From: Parahalioglobus pacificus
GTDB taxonomy: Bacteria > Pseudomonadota > Gammaproteobacteria > Pseudomonadales > Halieaceae
DNA: 64,000 nt
Direction of reading: 5' to 3'
Assembly: GCF_014652275.1 (NCBI RefSeq)
Contig: NZ_BMYM01000001.1
Coordinates: 1,674,001-1,738,000 of the forward strand
A program made the translations under genes and the position numbers. Each line of letters begins with the position of its first letter. Positions within the stretch are counted from its first letter, which is position 1. Shown in pieces: positions 17,078 to 25,042 of the stretch. Under the pieces are notes generated by a model, which was not told the origin of the DNA, did no database searches, and saw only the letters and a program-made list of their open reading frames with translations.

Positions 17078-17979
17078 AAATTTCCGTAATTGTTATTTGC
17101 TATGACATGGCCAGGGAGTTGCCCAGGACTCTGCAGAGTCTGCAAAGCAGCTACCAGTTGAATATGTCAGAAGACGACTACGAAGTTATCGTGATTGATA
17201 ACGGTTCGCCCAACCCTCTAGCCGACGACATAGTAGAAAGCTTCGGTCCACAGTTTCGCTATGTGAAGCTGAAATCACCCCCCCCCTCTCCAGCATATGC
17301 GTTGAACTACGGTGTGAAGGAGGCTCGTGGAGACATTGTTTGTCTGATGATCGATGGCGCGCACCTTCTTACTCCGGGGCTACTGAGTAAGGCACGGGAT
17401 TGTTTTACGATTAATCCGGATTCTGTTGTTATCACACGCTATTTCTATATGGGTCCTGGACAGCAGAATGAGACTATCCTTGAGGGATACAACAAGGAAG
17501 TTGAAGACGGCTTGCTCGCTAAAATTGATTGGCCATCGGACGGTTACAAGCTGTTCGAGGTGGGCATGCCATTGGTTTTCAAGGACTTTCCAGTGTACAC
17601 ATGGTTTTACAAGATGCTTGAAAGTAATTGCCTTTTCATTTCTAAAGAGAACTTCATTGGGATGGGGGGCGCTGACGAACGCTTCGATATTCCCGGTGGA
17701 GGCTTCCTGAACCTGGATATGTATAAACGAGCCTGTGACCACCCGCCCACACAGCCGGTTCTAATTATAGGCGAGGGCAGCTTTCATCAGCTGCATGGTG
17801 GGGTTTCCACAAACGTTCCACCCGATGAGCAGACCCGGCGTGTTGATGTCTACAAAGAGCAGTATCGCTCAATCAGGGGCGAAGATCTCAAGCCAGTGAA
17901 TAAAGACTTTTTCTACTATGGGAACATGCCCACGCCGGCATCAAGAATTCATCGCTTGAACAATCGGGTGAAAAACTAA
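17074..17979 (+). CDS. GT-A glycosyltransferase-like protein, paralogue 2 of 3
   Basis: A 301-residue paralogue of the transferases on either side. It starts MKISVIVICYDMARELPRTL and continues with YEVIVIDNGS. The usual DxD place reads MIDGAHLLTPG (Asp94). The shared block SPPPSPAYALNYG precedes it, and MLESNCLFIS and GSFHQLHGG follow. All three proteins also share a WP-x-(D/N)-(G/A)-Y-(K/R)-L-(F/Y)-EV segment. This conservation over the whole length shows gene triplication, not just a shared superfamily. The start overlaps the methyltransferase stop (ATGA). Donor and acceptor are unknown; the role in making or capping a surface glycan is inferred from the cluster. Confidence 0.75.
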   Translation: MKISVIVICYDMARELPRTLQSLQSSYQLNMSEDDYEVIVIDNGSPNPLADDIVESFGPQFRYVKLKSPPPSPAYALNYGVKEARGDIVCLMIDGAHLLTPGLLSKARDCFTINPDSVVITRYFYMGPGQQNETILEGYNKEVEDGLLAKIDWPSDGYKLFEVGMPLVFKDFPVYTWFYKMLESNCLFISKENFIGMGGADERFDIPGGGFLNLDMYKRACDHPPTQPVLIIGEGSFHQLHGGVSTNVPPDEQTRRVDVYKEQYRSIRGEDLKPVNKDFFYYGNMPTPASRIHRLNNRVKN

Positions 17980-17980
17980 G

Positions 17981-18913
17981 GTGCGCGATAACAATTCGCC
18001 CGGGAAGACATGCGAGCTGTCGATCATTTTGATCATCTTCGAAATGGCTAGAGTGGCTCCAAGAACGATCAAGTCGCTGCTGAGCCCCTATCAGATTGGG
18101 ATCGACGAACTCGACTACGAGATCATCGTGGTGGATAACGGATCACAACAACCGATTCCTGCAGAATCCATTCATTCGATGAGTGACAAGATTAGATACC
18201 TTTGCCTGGACTCGCCTCCGCCCTCGCCCGCGCACGCCATTAACGAGGCCGCCAGGATGGCCGGCGGCGAAGTACTGGCGGTCATGATCGATGGCGCACA
18301 TATGGCCACACCCGGGCTACTGAAATACGCGATGAAGCCGTTCACCTTCAACAATAATCCCATCGTAACCGCGCCCCGGTTCTTTCTGGGCCATGAGTCA
18401 CAGGTCGTCTCAGTGCATCAAGGATACGATGAACAGACAGAAGACGAACTGCTGGACAGCATTAGCTGGCCCAATGACGGATACAGGCTGTACGAGGTTG
18501 GCGTGCCCTATCGCTACGAGTTCGATAATGGTCCGCCGAAACTATTCTGGTTCCTGCGTCAATTTGAAAGCAACTGCCTTTTCATCAGTGCAGAGTCTTA
18601 CTGGCGCGTGGGCGGTTGTAATGAGGCTTTTGATTTCCCCGGTGGTGGCTGCTTAATGCCCGACCTTTACCGAGAACTTTGCGAGCTGGATGACGCTAGT
18701 ATCGTGCAGCTACTGGGCGAGGCTACTTTTCACCAGGTGCATGGCGGAGTATCCACGAGCGTGACCCACGCTGGCCAGAAAGCGCTGTGGGAGAAATATA
18801 CGCAGCAGTATGAGTCTATTCGCGGCCGAAAGTTTGAGATTTCCAAGAAACCGCAAACGTTCTTGGGGCACATGCCACACAGGCTTGCGGCGAAGCTGAT
18901 GCTTACGGGATGA
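17981..18913 (+). CDS. GT-A glycosyltransferase-like protein, paralogue 3 of 3
   Basis: A 310-residue third copy. ELSIILIIFEMARVAPRT and YEIIVVDNGS open the GT-A domain, MIDGAHMATPG (Asp104) replaces DxD, and QFESNCLFIS and ATFHQVHGG keep the shared motifs. It is closer to paralogue 2 than to paralogue 1 in these blocks. The start is GTG, 1 nt after the preceding stop. A fourth, more typical transferase follows with a 4-nt overlap. Three tandem copies probably act on successive or alternative acceptors of one glycan, but nothing in the sequence assigns the sugar. Confidence 0.75.
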   Translation: MRDNNSPGKTCELSIILIIFEMARVAPRTIKSLLSPYQIGIDELDYEIIVVDNGSQQPIPAESIHSMSDKIRYLCLDSPPPSPAHAINEAARMAGGEVLAVMIDGAHMATPGLLKYAMKPFTFNNNPIVTAPRFFLGHESQVVSVHQGYDEQTEDELLDSISWPNDGYRLYEVGVPYRYEFDNGPPKLFWFLRQFESNCLFISAESYWRVGGCNEAFDFPGGGCLMPDLYRELCELDDASIVQLLGEATFHQVHGGVSTSVTHAGQKALWEKYTQQYESIRGRKFEISKKPQTFLGHMPHRLAAKLMLTG

Positions 18914-20550
18914 ATCAATCAACGTTTCCCTACTCCTGGGAAGTCGAGCCCGCCTCCTATCAGAAATTCGTAGACTTAGAGGATCGGCGGCTACGAGCTG
19001 CTGCCACGCAACCAACAGAAATCCAGTTCTCCATTGTATTGCCCGTGTTCAACACACCCGTTGAATATCTGCAGCAGACAGTACAATCCGTTCTTGAGCA
19101 GTCTTATTCCAATTGGCAGTTGTGTATTGCTGATGATGCATCCACCGACAGTAGTACGCTGTCTTTTTTAACAACGATTGAAACCGACGACCCGAGAATA
19201 AGCATCATTCGACTCCAGCAGAACGTGGGCATTGCCGCCGCGAGCAATGCCGCTTTGGGATTGGCGACTGGAGACTACATTGTTCTGCTAGACCACGATG
19301 ACATGCTGCCCGATTTCGCGCTCAACATCGTAGCGAAGAGTATTGCAGAGAAACCGACGGCGAAGCTTCTATACTCTGATTCGGATCACATTGATGCCAC
19401 CGGCAACCGCTGCAAGCCCTTCTTCAAGCCGCCCTGGGACTACTTCCGTTTCCTCAGTCAAAACTTTCTAAATCACCTCACCGTAATCGCGCACCCTGTT
19501 CTCAAGGAGCTTGGGGGTTGGAGAACCGGCTTCGATGGGAGTCAGGACTACGACCTCTACCTGCGAATAGCGGAGCATATTGACCCGGACCACATTCGAC
19601 ACATCCCACATATTCTCTATCACTGGCGTACAGTGGAGAACTCCTTCGCCCGCTCCAATCTTAATCGTGCCATTCAAGCCGGGAGAAAGGCCGTTTCTGC
19701 GCACCTGGAAAAAAAAGGCTGTTTCGCAGACTTAGGTGCAGCGCAGAATGCCGTCATTTACAACTCGGTAATCTGGAAAAAACCCCCTGCGGCATCAGCC
19801 GGACTGCAAGTCTTCGTCACAGGCACTGGCTACTTTGACAGTCGTATTGATTCAGCATTGCGCCAAGCGTTGGCCGAATACAAGCCCAATATCAAGTTCG
19901 CTGCCGAGAGTGCAGCACAGGCCATGCTGATGTTCTCAGGCGCTTCGGAGGAGCAGCACGGTGCCTTTCCCGATACCGTCGTGTTTATCGATGCACAACT
20001 AGCCGAAGCGCCAACGATCGCGCTATCCAAGGCGGTGAACGCCATTAAGAACCGTGTTTGTGGAGTAGCCTGCGTGAAGGCAAAATCATCGATGCGGGGC
20101 CTGCAAGGCCCGCTGCATGACACCAACATTCCCTGTGAGCCCTCAACGTCGCGGACTACACAATCGAGTGAGGAGCGCCTCGCCAGTCGCGGCTATATGG
20201 CAAATCTGCTGCTCGACCAGACTGTCAATTGGGTTTCAGAAAGTTGTTATGCCGTATGCTCGTCTTTACTCGAAGGACTTGCTGCCGAATCGTTTTCCAA
20301 CATGCGGGAACTTGGCAGAAGTATCTCCATGGCTGCCCGCGCAAAGAGCCAAAGAATCCTCTGGATAGCGAGCGATCCCCTTTCAGAGTCTCAGGCGGAA
20401 GCCGCTGAATTTCAAATAAAGCCTCGCGATAGAGTCATTATGAGTGAGTGCGTGAGTGGACCTGCGCCATTCCTGTACAACCACCCCAACGTGGCTAGAG
20501 TTTATTGGCGCGTTTTCATGAGTGCTTCAAGCGACATGAAATCGATCTAG
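18910..20550 (+). CDS. Family 2 glycosyltransferase with long C-terminal domain
   Basis: A 546-residue protein. Residues 38-300 are a canonical family 2 domain: FSIVLPVFNTPVEYLQQTVQSVL, the ADDASTD loop, and an intact DHDD at 128-131 that binds the metal and nucleotide sugar. FDGSQDYDLYLRI contains the catalytic-base region. Such sequences often transfer rhamnose or similar sugars in O-antigen pathways. The last 230 residues are not recognised; they hold alternating strands and could be a degenerate second transferase domain, because they include IDAQLAEAP and IASDPLSES-like strand ends. It ends the rightward operon, and its stop shares bases with the convergent sulfotransferase. Confidence 0.85.
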   Translation: MNQSTFPYSWEVEPASYQKFVDLEDRRLRAAATQPTEIQFSIVLPVFNTPVEYLQQTVQSVLEQSYSNWQLCIADDASTDSSTLSFLTTIETDDPRISIIRLQQNVGIAAASNAALGLATGDYIVLLDHDDMLPDFALNIVAKSIAEKPTAKLLYSDSDHIDATGNRCKPFFKPPWDYFRFLSQNFLNHLTVIAHPVLKELGGWRTGFDGSQDYDLYLRIAEHIDPDHIRHIPHILYHWRTVENSFARSNLNRAIQAGRKAVSAHLEKKGCFADLGAAQNAVIYNSVIWKKPPAASAGLQVFVTGTGYFDSRIDSALRQALAEYKPNIKFAAESAAQAMLMFSGASEEQHGAFPDTVVFIDAQLAEAPTIALSKAVNAIKNRVCGVACVKAKSSMRGLQGPLHDTNIPCEPSTSRTTQSSEERLASRGYMANLLLDQTVNWVSESCYAVCSSLLEGLAAESFSNMRELGRSISMAARAKSQRILWIASDPLSESQAEAAEFQIKPRDRVIMSECVSGPAPFLYNHPNVARVYWRVFMSASSDMKSI

Positions 20551-21320
20551 CTTCCATGAAAATGCCACTCGCTGAACTCATTCGTCGCCTCAAGTATCTG
20601 TGCGCACAGTGCAGCAGAGAGCTTATCCTGGTACGGCTTTATGTAAGAACGGGAAACCGTATTGCCGTAAACGAAAAATTCGGAATCAAAGTTCAGAAAC
20701 TCACCCGAAAAGGTATAGCCAAGAAATTCAAATATTTCTTTGGCCCTGGCTTCGGGGTTTTGGCAAAAATCTTCAAACCGGTTCAGTAGAATTCTGTCGC
20801 CATACACTTTCGCAGCACGTCTGTACCCGTCACCGTAGCTGCAGTATCTCTGTACCAACTGGTCAAGGTTTTGAGAGACATAGGCTTGGGGGTCTTCGCG
20901 ATGCCCTGACCAATTTGCCCAGGACAGCATGATTGCTCGAGGATCCCGGACGTTTACCACACAGGGCAAGCCCTGGGCCTTGGTCAGGACCTCAAGAAGA
21001 TGCAGCATATAGATAGGCGTCTTATCGAACACTCCAACATCTTTTTTCACAATCAGAGGCGATGATGCCCTGAGCCCCTCAAAAAATACGGACCAACTGG
21101 GCGTATCACACACACCCAGAGCCTGCTCTCTGCTGAGTCTCCAGCTCTTGCGGAAGAACGCGAAATACGGTTGGTGGCTGGGAAAGTCCTGTGGCGAGTT
21201 GCCCAGAAAGACCCCCACCTCGTGGCCGGAATCAAGATCTGGATGTCTCCGCAGTATCTCATTGAGAAGCGTAGTCCCTGATTTCTCATAGCCACAGAGC
21301 AAAAACTTGAGACAACTCAT
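20547..21320 (-). CDS. Sulfotransferase family protein (3 of 4)
   Basis: A 257-residue sulfotransferase candidate. Starting at the ATG at 21320 puts the 5'-phosphosulfate loop CGYEKSGTTLLNEIL at residues 8-22, the normal place; the longer open frame adds nine residues. The 3'-phosphate motif is VNVRDPRAIMLSWANW. ILLNRFEDFCQNPEARAKEIFEFLG is a conserved C-terminal block of bacterial PAPS sulfotransferases. It is transcribed leftwards and convergently with the glycosyltransferase operon, with stops that overlap by 4 nt. The acceptor is unknown. Confidence 0.85.
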   Translation of the reverse strand: MSCLKFLLCGYEKSGTTLLNEILRRHPDLDSGHEVGVFLGNSPQDFPSHQPYFAFFRKSWRLSREQALGVCDTPSWSVFFEGLRASSPLIVKKDVGVFDKTPIYMLHLLEVLTKAQGLPCVVNVRDPRAIMLSWANWSGHREDPQAYVSQNLDQLVQRYCSYGDGYRRAAKVYGDRILLNRFEDFCQNPEARAKEIFEFLGYTFSGEFLNFDSEFFVYGNTVSRSYIKPYQDKLSAALCAQILEATNEFSEWHFHGS

Positions 21321-21409
21321 ATCAGCAAAAGCTCTGTCACAGAACACCCTACGTAATTCATCTTTCTAGGGGCGGGGTATGGCCGGGATCGGGCCGCAAG
21401 GGCTGTCAA

Positions 21410-22798
21410 TCAAACCATCTCCGGGTGCTCCGGCACCTTAAACTCTTCTGGGTTGAGAGCCTGGTGACCGCGCTCAATGACGACAAAATTGTGCACGCAT
21501 TTGATAGAGGCAACTACTCGATGCTCGAGCAGCGACAACTGCAAAATCTCATGCACAAGTCGGTGTAGCGGCGGACCCAGGTCTTCGCCATCCTTGCTTA
21601 GCTTGGGAAAAATGAGCCCCGCTTTCCAGTCTTCAAGAATGAAAAGGCCTCCGGGGCGTAGGTGCGGGAACAGTGCCTCAAAAGTCGCTTTAGAGGGACC
21701 ATACAAATGAGATGCGTCATCGATAATCAAATCCAATGGATTGCCGCCAAAATCATCGACTACGATTTTCCCCAAAGACTGTTTGTCGGATTGATCGGTG
21801 GACGTATGGAGACGGAAGCTATCGGTGACCTCTCTGCGCGATATGTACGCCTCAAGGGGCGGCACGCTTTTCTTCAACTCAACACAGGATAGCCGATCGG
21901 GTTTAAGGAGATTCCAGAAGAAAATAGCAGAGCCGCCGTCCCATACGCCCACTTCTATAACATTGTCGGCCCTGAACCCCTCAAGTGTATTCAAATAGTG
22001 ATCGACAAACTTTGGATCCTTGAAAAGCACAATCTCATCTTCCGTTGAGGGGAAGACCTTGAGTCCCTGCACAAGTGACAGCTTCACATCGTCGCAGCGG
22101 ACAGACATATCATCTATCCAATCCATTCTTGACTCGGACATGGTCGAAAGTCGCTTACCACTCGCTGATCCATCTTCTTTCACTCTTTCTCCCTCACCTA
22201 CTACCCGCTCTGCTTCCTGCATACGACGGTGCAACTCTCTCAAAACACTAGTGTTCCAATCGCTCCACTTTCCACAGCGCGCGTTAAATGTCGTGGTTGA
22301 CCCTCCCACCCCCTTGTAGCCGACAGTAACAACGCATTGAGGGCTATGTTCTAGTCGTCCATAACTGAACACTTCTACTCCGACAAAATCTTCCATCAAG
22401 GACTTAAACCCCTCTGGAGTAAAACGCCAGAAGTCGTTGGGATAGTCGTGTATAGGAAACTTGAAAAGTGAGGTCATAATCAGCACCCCACCAGGCTTCA
22501 AAACCCTGAACATCTCCTTAACGGCTTTACGCGGGTACTCAACGTGCTCCAGCGTATCGGCGCATATTATTGAACCCGCCGTATTGTCCGGAAGCTCAAT
22601 AGCGTGAAGGTTCAATTCGATATCCACCCCTGGACCCGCACGCATGTCAGCGCCAACATACACCTTCCGCGGGAAAAGCGGTCGAAGGTTCTCCTCAGGT
22701 TTACCCATCACTTGAAGCGAACCAAACTCATAAATCGGCTCACTGACAACAAGCTCTTCAGCACATATTTTTATGAAGTCATAGATCGACTTTTGCAC
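21410..22798 (-). CDS. Double-domain SAM methyltransferase
   Basis: A 462-residue protein with two methyltransferase domains. Residues 1-180 are a class I domain: YEFGSLQVMG, the ADMRAGPGVDI acidic strand, ADTLEHVEYP and the LKPGGVLIMTSLF strand. Residues 245-450 are a second domain: NVIEVGVWDGGSAIFFWNLL, CVELKK and DLIIDDASHLYGP with RPGGLFILED. The second is similar to cephalosporin-hydroxylase-like or methyltransferase-24 proteins. A charged linker (180-240) joins them. The start is GTG with GAGG 6 nt upstream. Paired domains may methylate two positions of one sugar. The gene lies between two sulfotransferases on the same strand. Confidence 0.8.
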   Translation of the reverse strand: MQKSIYDFIKICAEELVVSEPIYEFGSLQVMGKPEENLRPLFPRKVYVGADMRAGPGVDIELNLHAIELPDNTAGSIICADTLEHVEYPRKAVKEMFRVLKPGGVLIMTSLFKFPIHDYPNDFWRFTPEGFKSLMEDFVGVEVFSYGRLEHSPQCVVTVGYKGVGGSTTTFNARCGKWSDWNTSVLRELHRRMQEAERVVGEGERVKEDGSASGKRLSTMSESRMDWIDDMSVRCDDVKLSLVQGLKVFPSTEDEIVLFKDPKFVDHYLNTLEGFRADNVIEVGVWDGGSAIFFWNLLKPDRLSCVELKKSVPPLEAYISRREVTDSFRLHTSTDQSDKQSLGKIVVDDFGGNPLDLIIDDASHLYGPSKATFEALFPHLRPGGLFILEDWKAGLIFPKLSKDGEDLGPPLHRLVHEILQLSLLEHRVVASIKCVHNFVVIERGHQALNPEEFKVPEHPEMV

Positions 22799-22838
22799 GA
22801 CATACCTCTAGCGACTTTGCGAGCAGTTGCAATTTAGC

Positions 22839-23630
22839 TCAAAGACTTCTGGCTTTTAGTGCTTTGTAGAGCAGCCAGGATTTGATGGGCAAACGCGCAG
22901 CTTCGTAACGCTGCGATGTCCTTAAGGAGTCCTCCCAGAATTTCATACTTTTTGGTAACTCTGGAAGCCCGAGCCTATCAAGAGCCACATCCAACTTTGA
23001 GTGGAACACCTCCTCCGGCTCGTCAAAACACAGCAAGGGAAATTGGCGACCCTTCCACTGATTTAGCAAGCGCCGATTGTAGTCAGACCACAGCTCAATG
23101 GCCTGAGCTCGCGACATTCCGCTCCGCGACTCCAAAGATTTTGCCACCGCGTTGGGATGCCTGAAAACCCCTATGAACTCCATCTGTGGACAAACGTCTT
23201 TCCATCCATCCAGTACCAAAAGGGTTCGGGGATCTTTGAAAGCGAAAACCTGCGCCTGCCCATTCTGCTGCAGAAGTTCCAGTGCTGAGCGCTTTTGAGC
23301 AGAGGTCCAAGTCGCACTGACAGGGGGGTTGTCCCATGCACTTTTGTTTGCAGCAAGAATCTCGTCATTCAGATCAACAAACGCCTGATTTTCCCGATTT
23401 CCTTTCGTATTGTAACGATTCCAAGTGTGGCAGTCGCCCAGCTCCACGCCAGCTGCTTGAAGTGAGCCAGTCAGGCAACTAGTACCACTTCGATGCATCC
23501 CGAGCACACAAATTACGCGGCTCGATCTACCCTGTTGTGAAGGATCATACGATTTGGTCTGTGGAGTGCTCATTGCTTTTGGTAACATTGAAGACGGTAT
23601 AGAGGGAGCGAACGGAGTACTCAGCATCAT
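22839..23630 (-). CDS. Sulfotransferase family protein (4 of 4)
   Basis: A protein of about 263 residues. The 5'-phosphosulfate loop is VLGMHRSGTSCLTGSL and the 3'-phosphate motif is IGVFRHPNAVAKSLESR. AFKDPRTLLVLDGW and LLCFDEPEEVF complete the pattern of a bacterial PAPS-dependent enzyme. The open frame reaches 23657 with a GTG. Candidate starts lie at 23630 (GAGAG nearby) and 23573, and the choice is uncertain. It is the first gene of a leftward set that continues with the double methyltransferase and sulfotransferase 3. Its glycine loop is unlike those of the other three, so the four are not recent copies. Confidence 0.78.
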   Translation of the reverse strand: MMLSTPFAPSIPSSMLPKAMSTPQTKSYDPSQQGRSSRVICVLGMHRSGTSCLTGSLQAAGVELGDCHTWNRYNTKGNRENQAFVDLNDEILAANKSAWDNPPVSATWTSAQKRSALELLQQNGQAQVFAFKDPRTLLVLDGWKDVCPQMEFIGVFRHPNAVAKSLESRSGMSRAQAIELWSDYNRRLLNQWKGRQFPLLCFDEPEEVFHSKLDVALDRLGLPELPKSMKFWEDSLRTSQRYEAARLPIKSWLLYKALKARSL

Positions 23631-23764
23631 CTCTCGGAACTGCGGACCATGATGCACTATCCCAGTCTACGATGCACCATTGTTTGGGCAATTTGCGCCG
23701 ATACCGCGCTTGGCATATTGGTTGGAGACGCCACGGGGTGTATCTAAATTGGAGTATAACTGCG

Positions 23765-24988
23765 ATGATCGCTAGACGCGTCGGGCAAGTCTTAAGATCA
23801 ATATTGCTGGCGGCTTTTTGCACAATCACCGCCTGCTCAGTCAGTGACAACGCGCTTTCCGTCTACCCCATCCCTTATCAGCCATTGGATACGGCAACGC
23901 TGAATCCACTGCTAGAGCAGGAGGTTGGGCTTTCTCTGACGAGCACCGGGGCAGGTGCATCTGCACCACTAACAGCACTGAGCGATGGACTCGCCGACAT
24001 CACCATTGTTGAGAACAGCCACCCTTTCACCGCCGGTGTCCGCACAGTGCTTCCACTCTACAAGAGTGTGTTGCACATACTGGTGAGGGAAGACTTTGAT
24101 ATCGACAGCCTGGGAACGGGCGGGAATGAGCTGGAAGTACTAGTAATCAATCGCTCCCATGCGGCGCTTAAGTTCCTGGAGCTATCGGCACAGCGCAGCA
24201 AATGGTTCGGCCAGCAGGGCCAATTGGTAGAGCAGCTGGAGCCCGGCAAGACCGACATGATTCTCTACCTCGGCCCTATAAACCCGAGCAAAACCGACTG
24301 GTACACCGAGGGTTATCAGCTGGTTTCATTGGACCAGGTAGACGATGCACGTCGCGAGTTTTTCAGCGAGGGTATCAGTTATCTGGTTCCACAGTTGGAA
24401 CCCGCGCATATACCCGCACTGACCTATAACCTGCCCGGTAACGAGCGGGGCTTGAGTACTATGAGCGTGGATATGCTGTTGGTGGCATCTCGGGAGGCGC
24501 CAGAGCGTGCCATCTACGACCTCACGCGCACGCTGATTGAACAGAAAGCGCGATTTGCCGCGCTTGCACCTAACATCTTCAGCTGGGTCACGGAGGATTT
24601 CGACCCGTTGGCGCTCAATTTCCCACTGCACCGCGGCGCGCGCTTGTATCTGGAGAGGGACGAACCAGGATTCCTGGAACGCTACGCCGAGAGTATCAAC
24701 CTCTTGGTTTACCTCGCTTTCCTATGTCTCACCGGTGTTGTCGCGCTCGCTCGCTGGCAGGCCCGGCGCAAGAAAAACCGGGTGGATACGTTCTACACGC
24801 GCATACTGACGATTCGGGAGCGCATCGCTTTTGATGATCCGATCACCCTGCGCAACGAACTGGAAGCGCTGGAACGTGAGGCATTCGAGTTACTGATCAA
24901 CGAGCGCCTGGCCGCGGATGAGAGCTTCAGGATTTTTACCGAGTTACTGAGCCAGGTCCGGCGTGAAGTCGATGAGGGCAAGCGATAG
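23765..24988 (+). CDS. TAXI-like substrate-binding lipoprotein with membrane tail
   Basis: A 407-residue protein that begins with a signal peptide and a lipobox-like ITAC. The central 290 residues resemble TAXI/NMT1-type receptors: LTSTGAGASAPLTALSDGLADITIVEN, where a ligand loop and the ADI strand are conserved. After YAESINLLVYLAFLCLTGVVALARW, a single membrane helix, there is a charged cytoplasmic tail of about 70 residues with coiled-coil character. No TRAP permease genes (dctQ, dctM) are nearby. A receptor anchored at both ends suggests sensing or presentation rather than classical uptake, which is inference. The start at 23765 drops 31 poorly coding residues. Confidence 0.7.
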   Translation: MIARRVGQVLRSILLAAFCTITACSVSDNALSVYPIPYQPLDTATLNPLLEQEVGLSLTSTGAGASAPLTALSDGLADITIVENSHPFTAGVRTVLPLYKSVLHILVREDFDIDSLGTGGNELEVLVINRSHAALKFLELSAQRSKWFGQQGQLVEQLEPGKTDMILYLGPINPSKTDWYTEGYQLVSLDQVDDARREFFSEGISYLVPQLEPAHIPALTYNLPGNERGLSTMSVDMLLVASREAPERAIYDLTRTLIEQKARFAALAPNIFSWVTEDFDPLALNFPLHRGARLYLERDEPGFLERYAESINLLVYLAFLCLTGVVALARWQARRKKNRVDTFYTRILTIRERIAFDDPITLRNELEALEREAFELLINERLAADESFRIFTELLSQVRREVDEGKR

Positions 24989-25042
24989 CCCCCATCAAGC
25001 GCTCAATCTGAGCCTCGCTTCCGACTGTTTCAAGGTACCCCT

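Noticed and set aside
9821-23630. Complete O-antigen or capsule operon
   Set aside because: No wzx, wzy, wzz, exporter or sugar-nucleotide synthesis gene is seen; only modifying enzymes are present.
23765-24988. Complete TRAP transporter
   Set aside because: No membrane subunits lie within several kb on either side.
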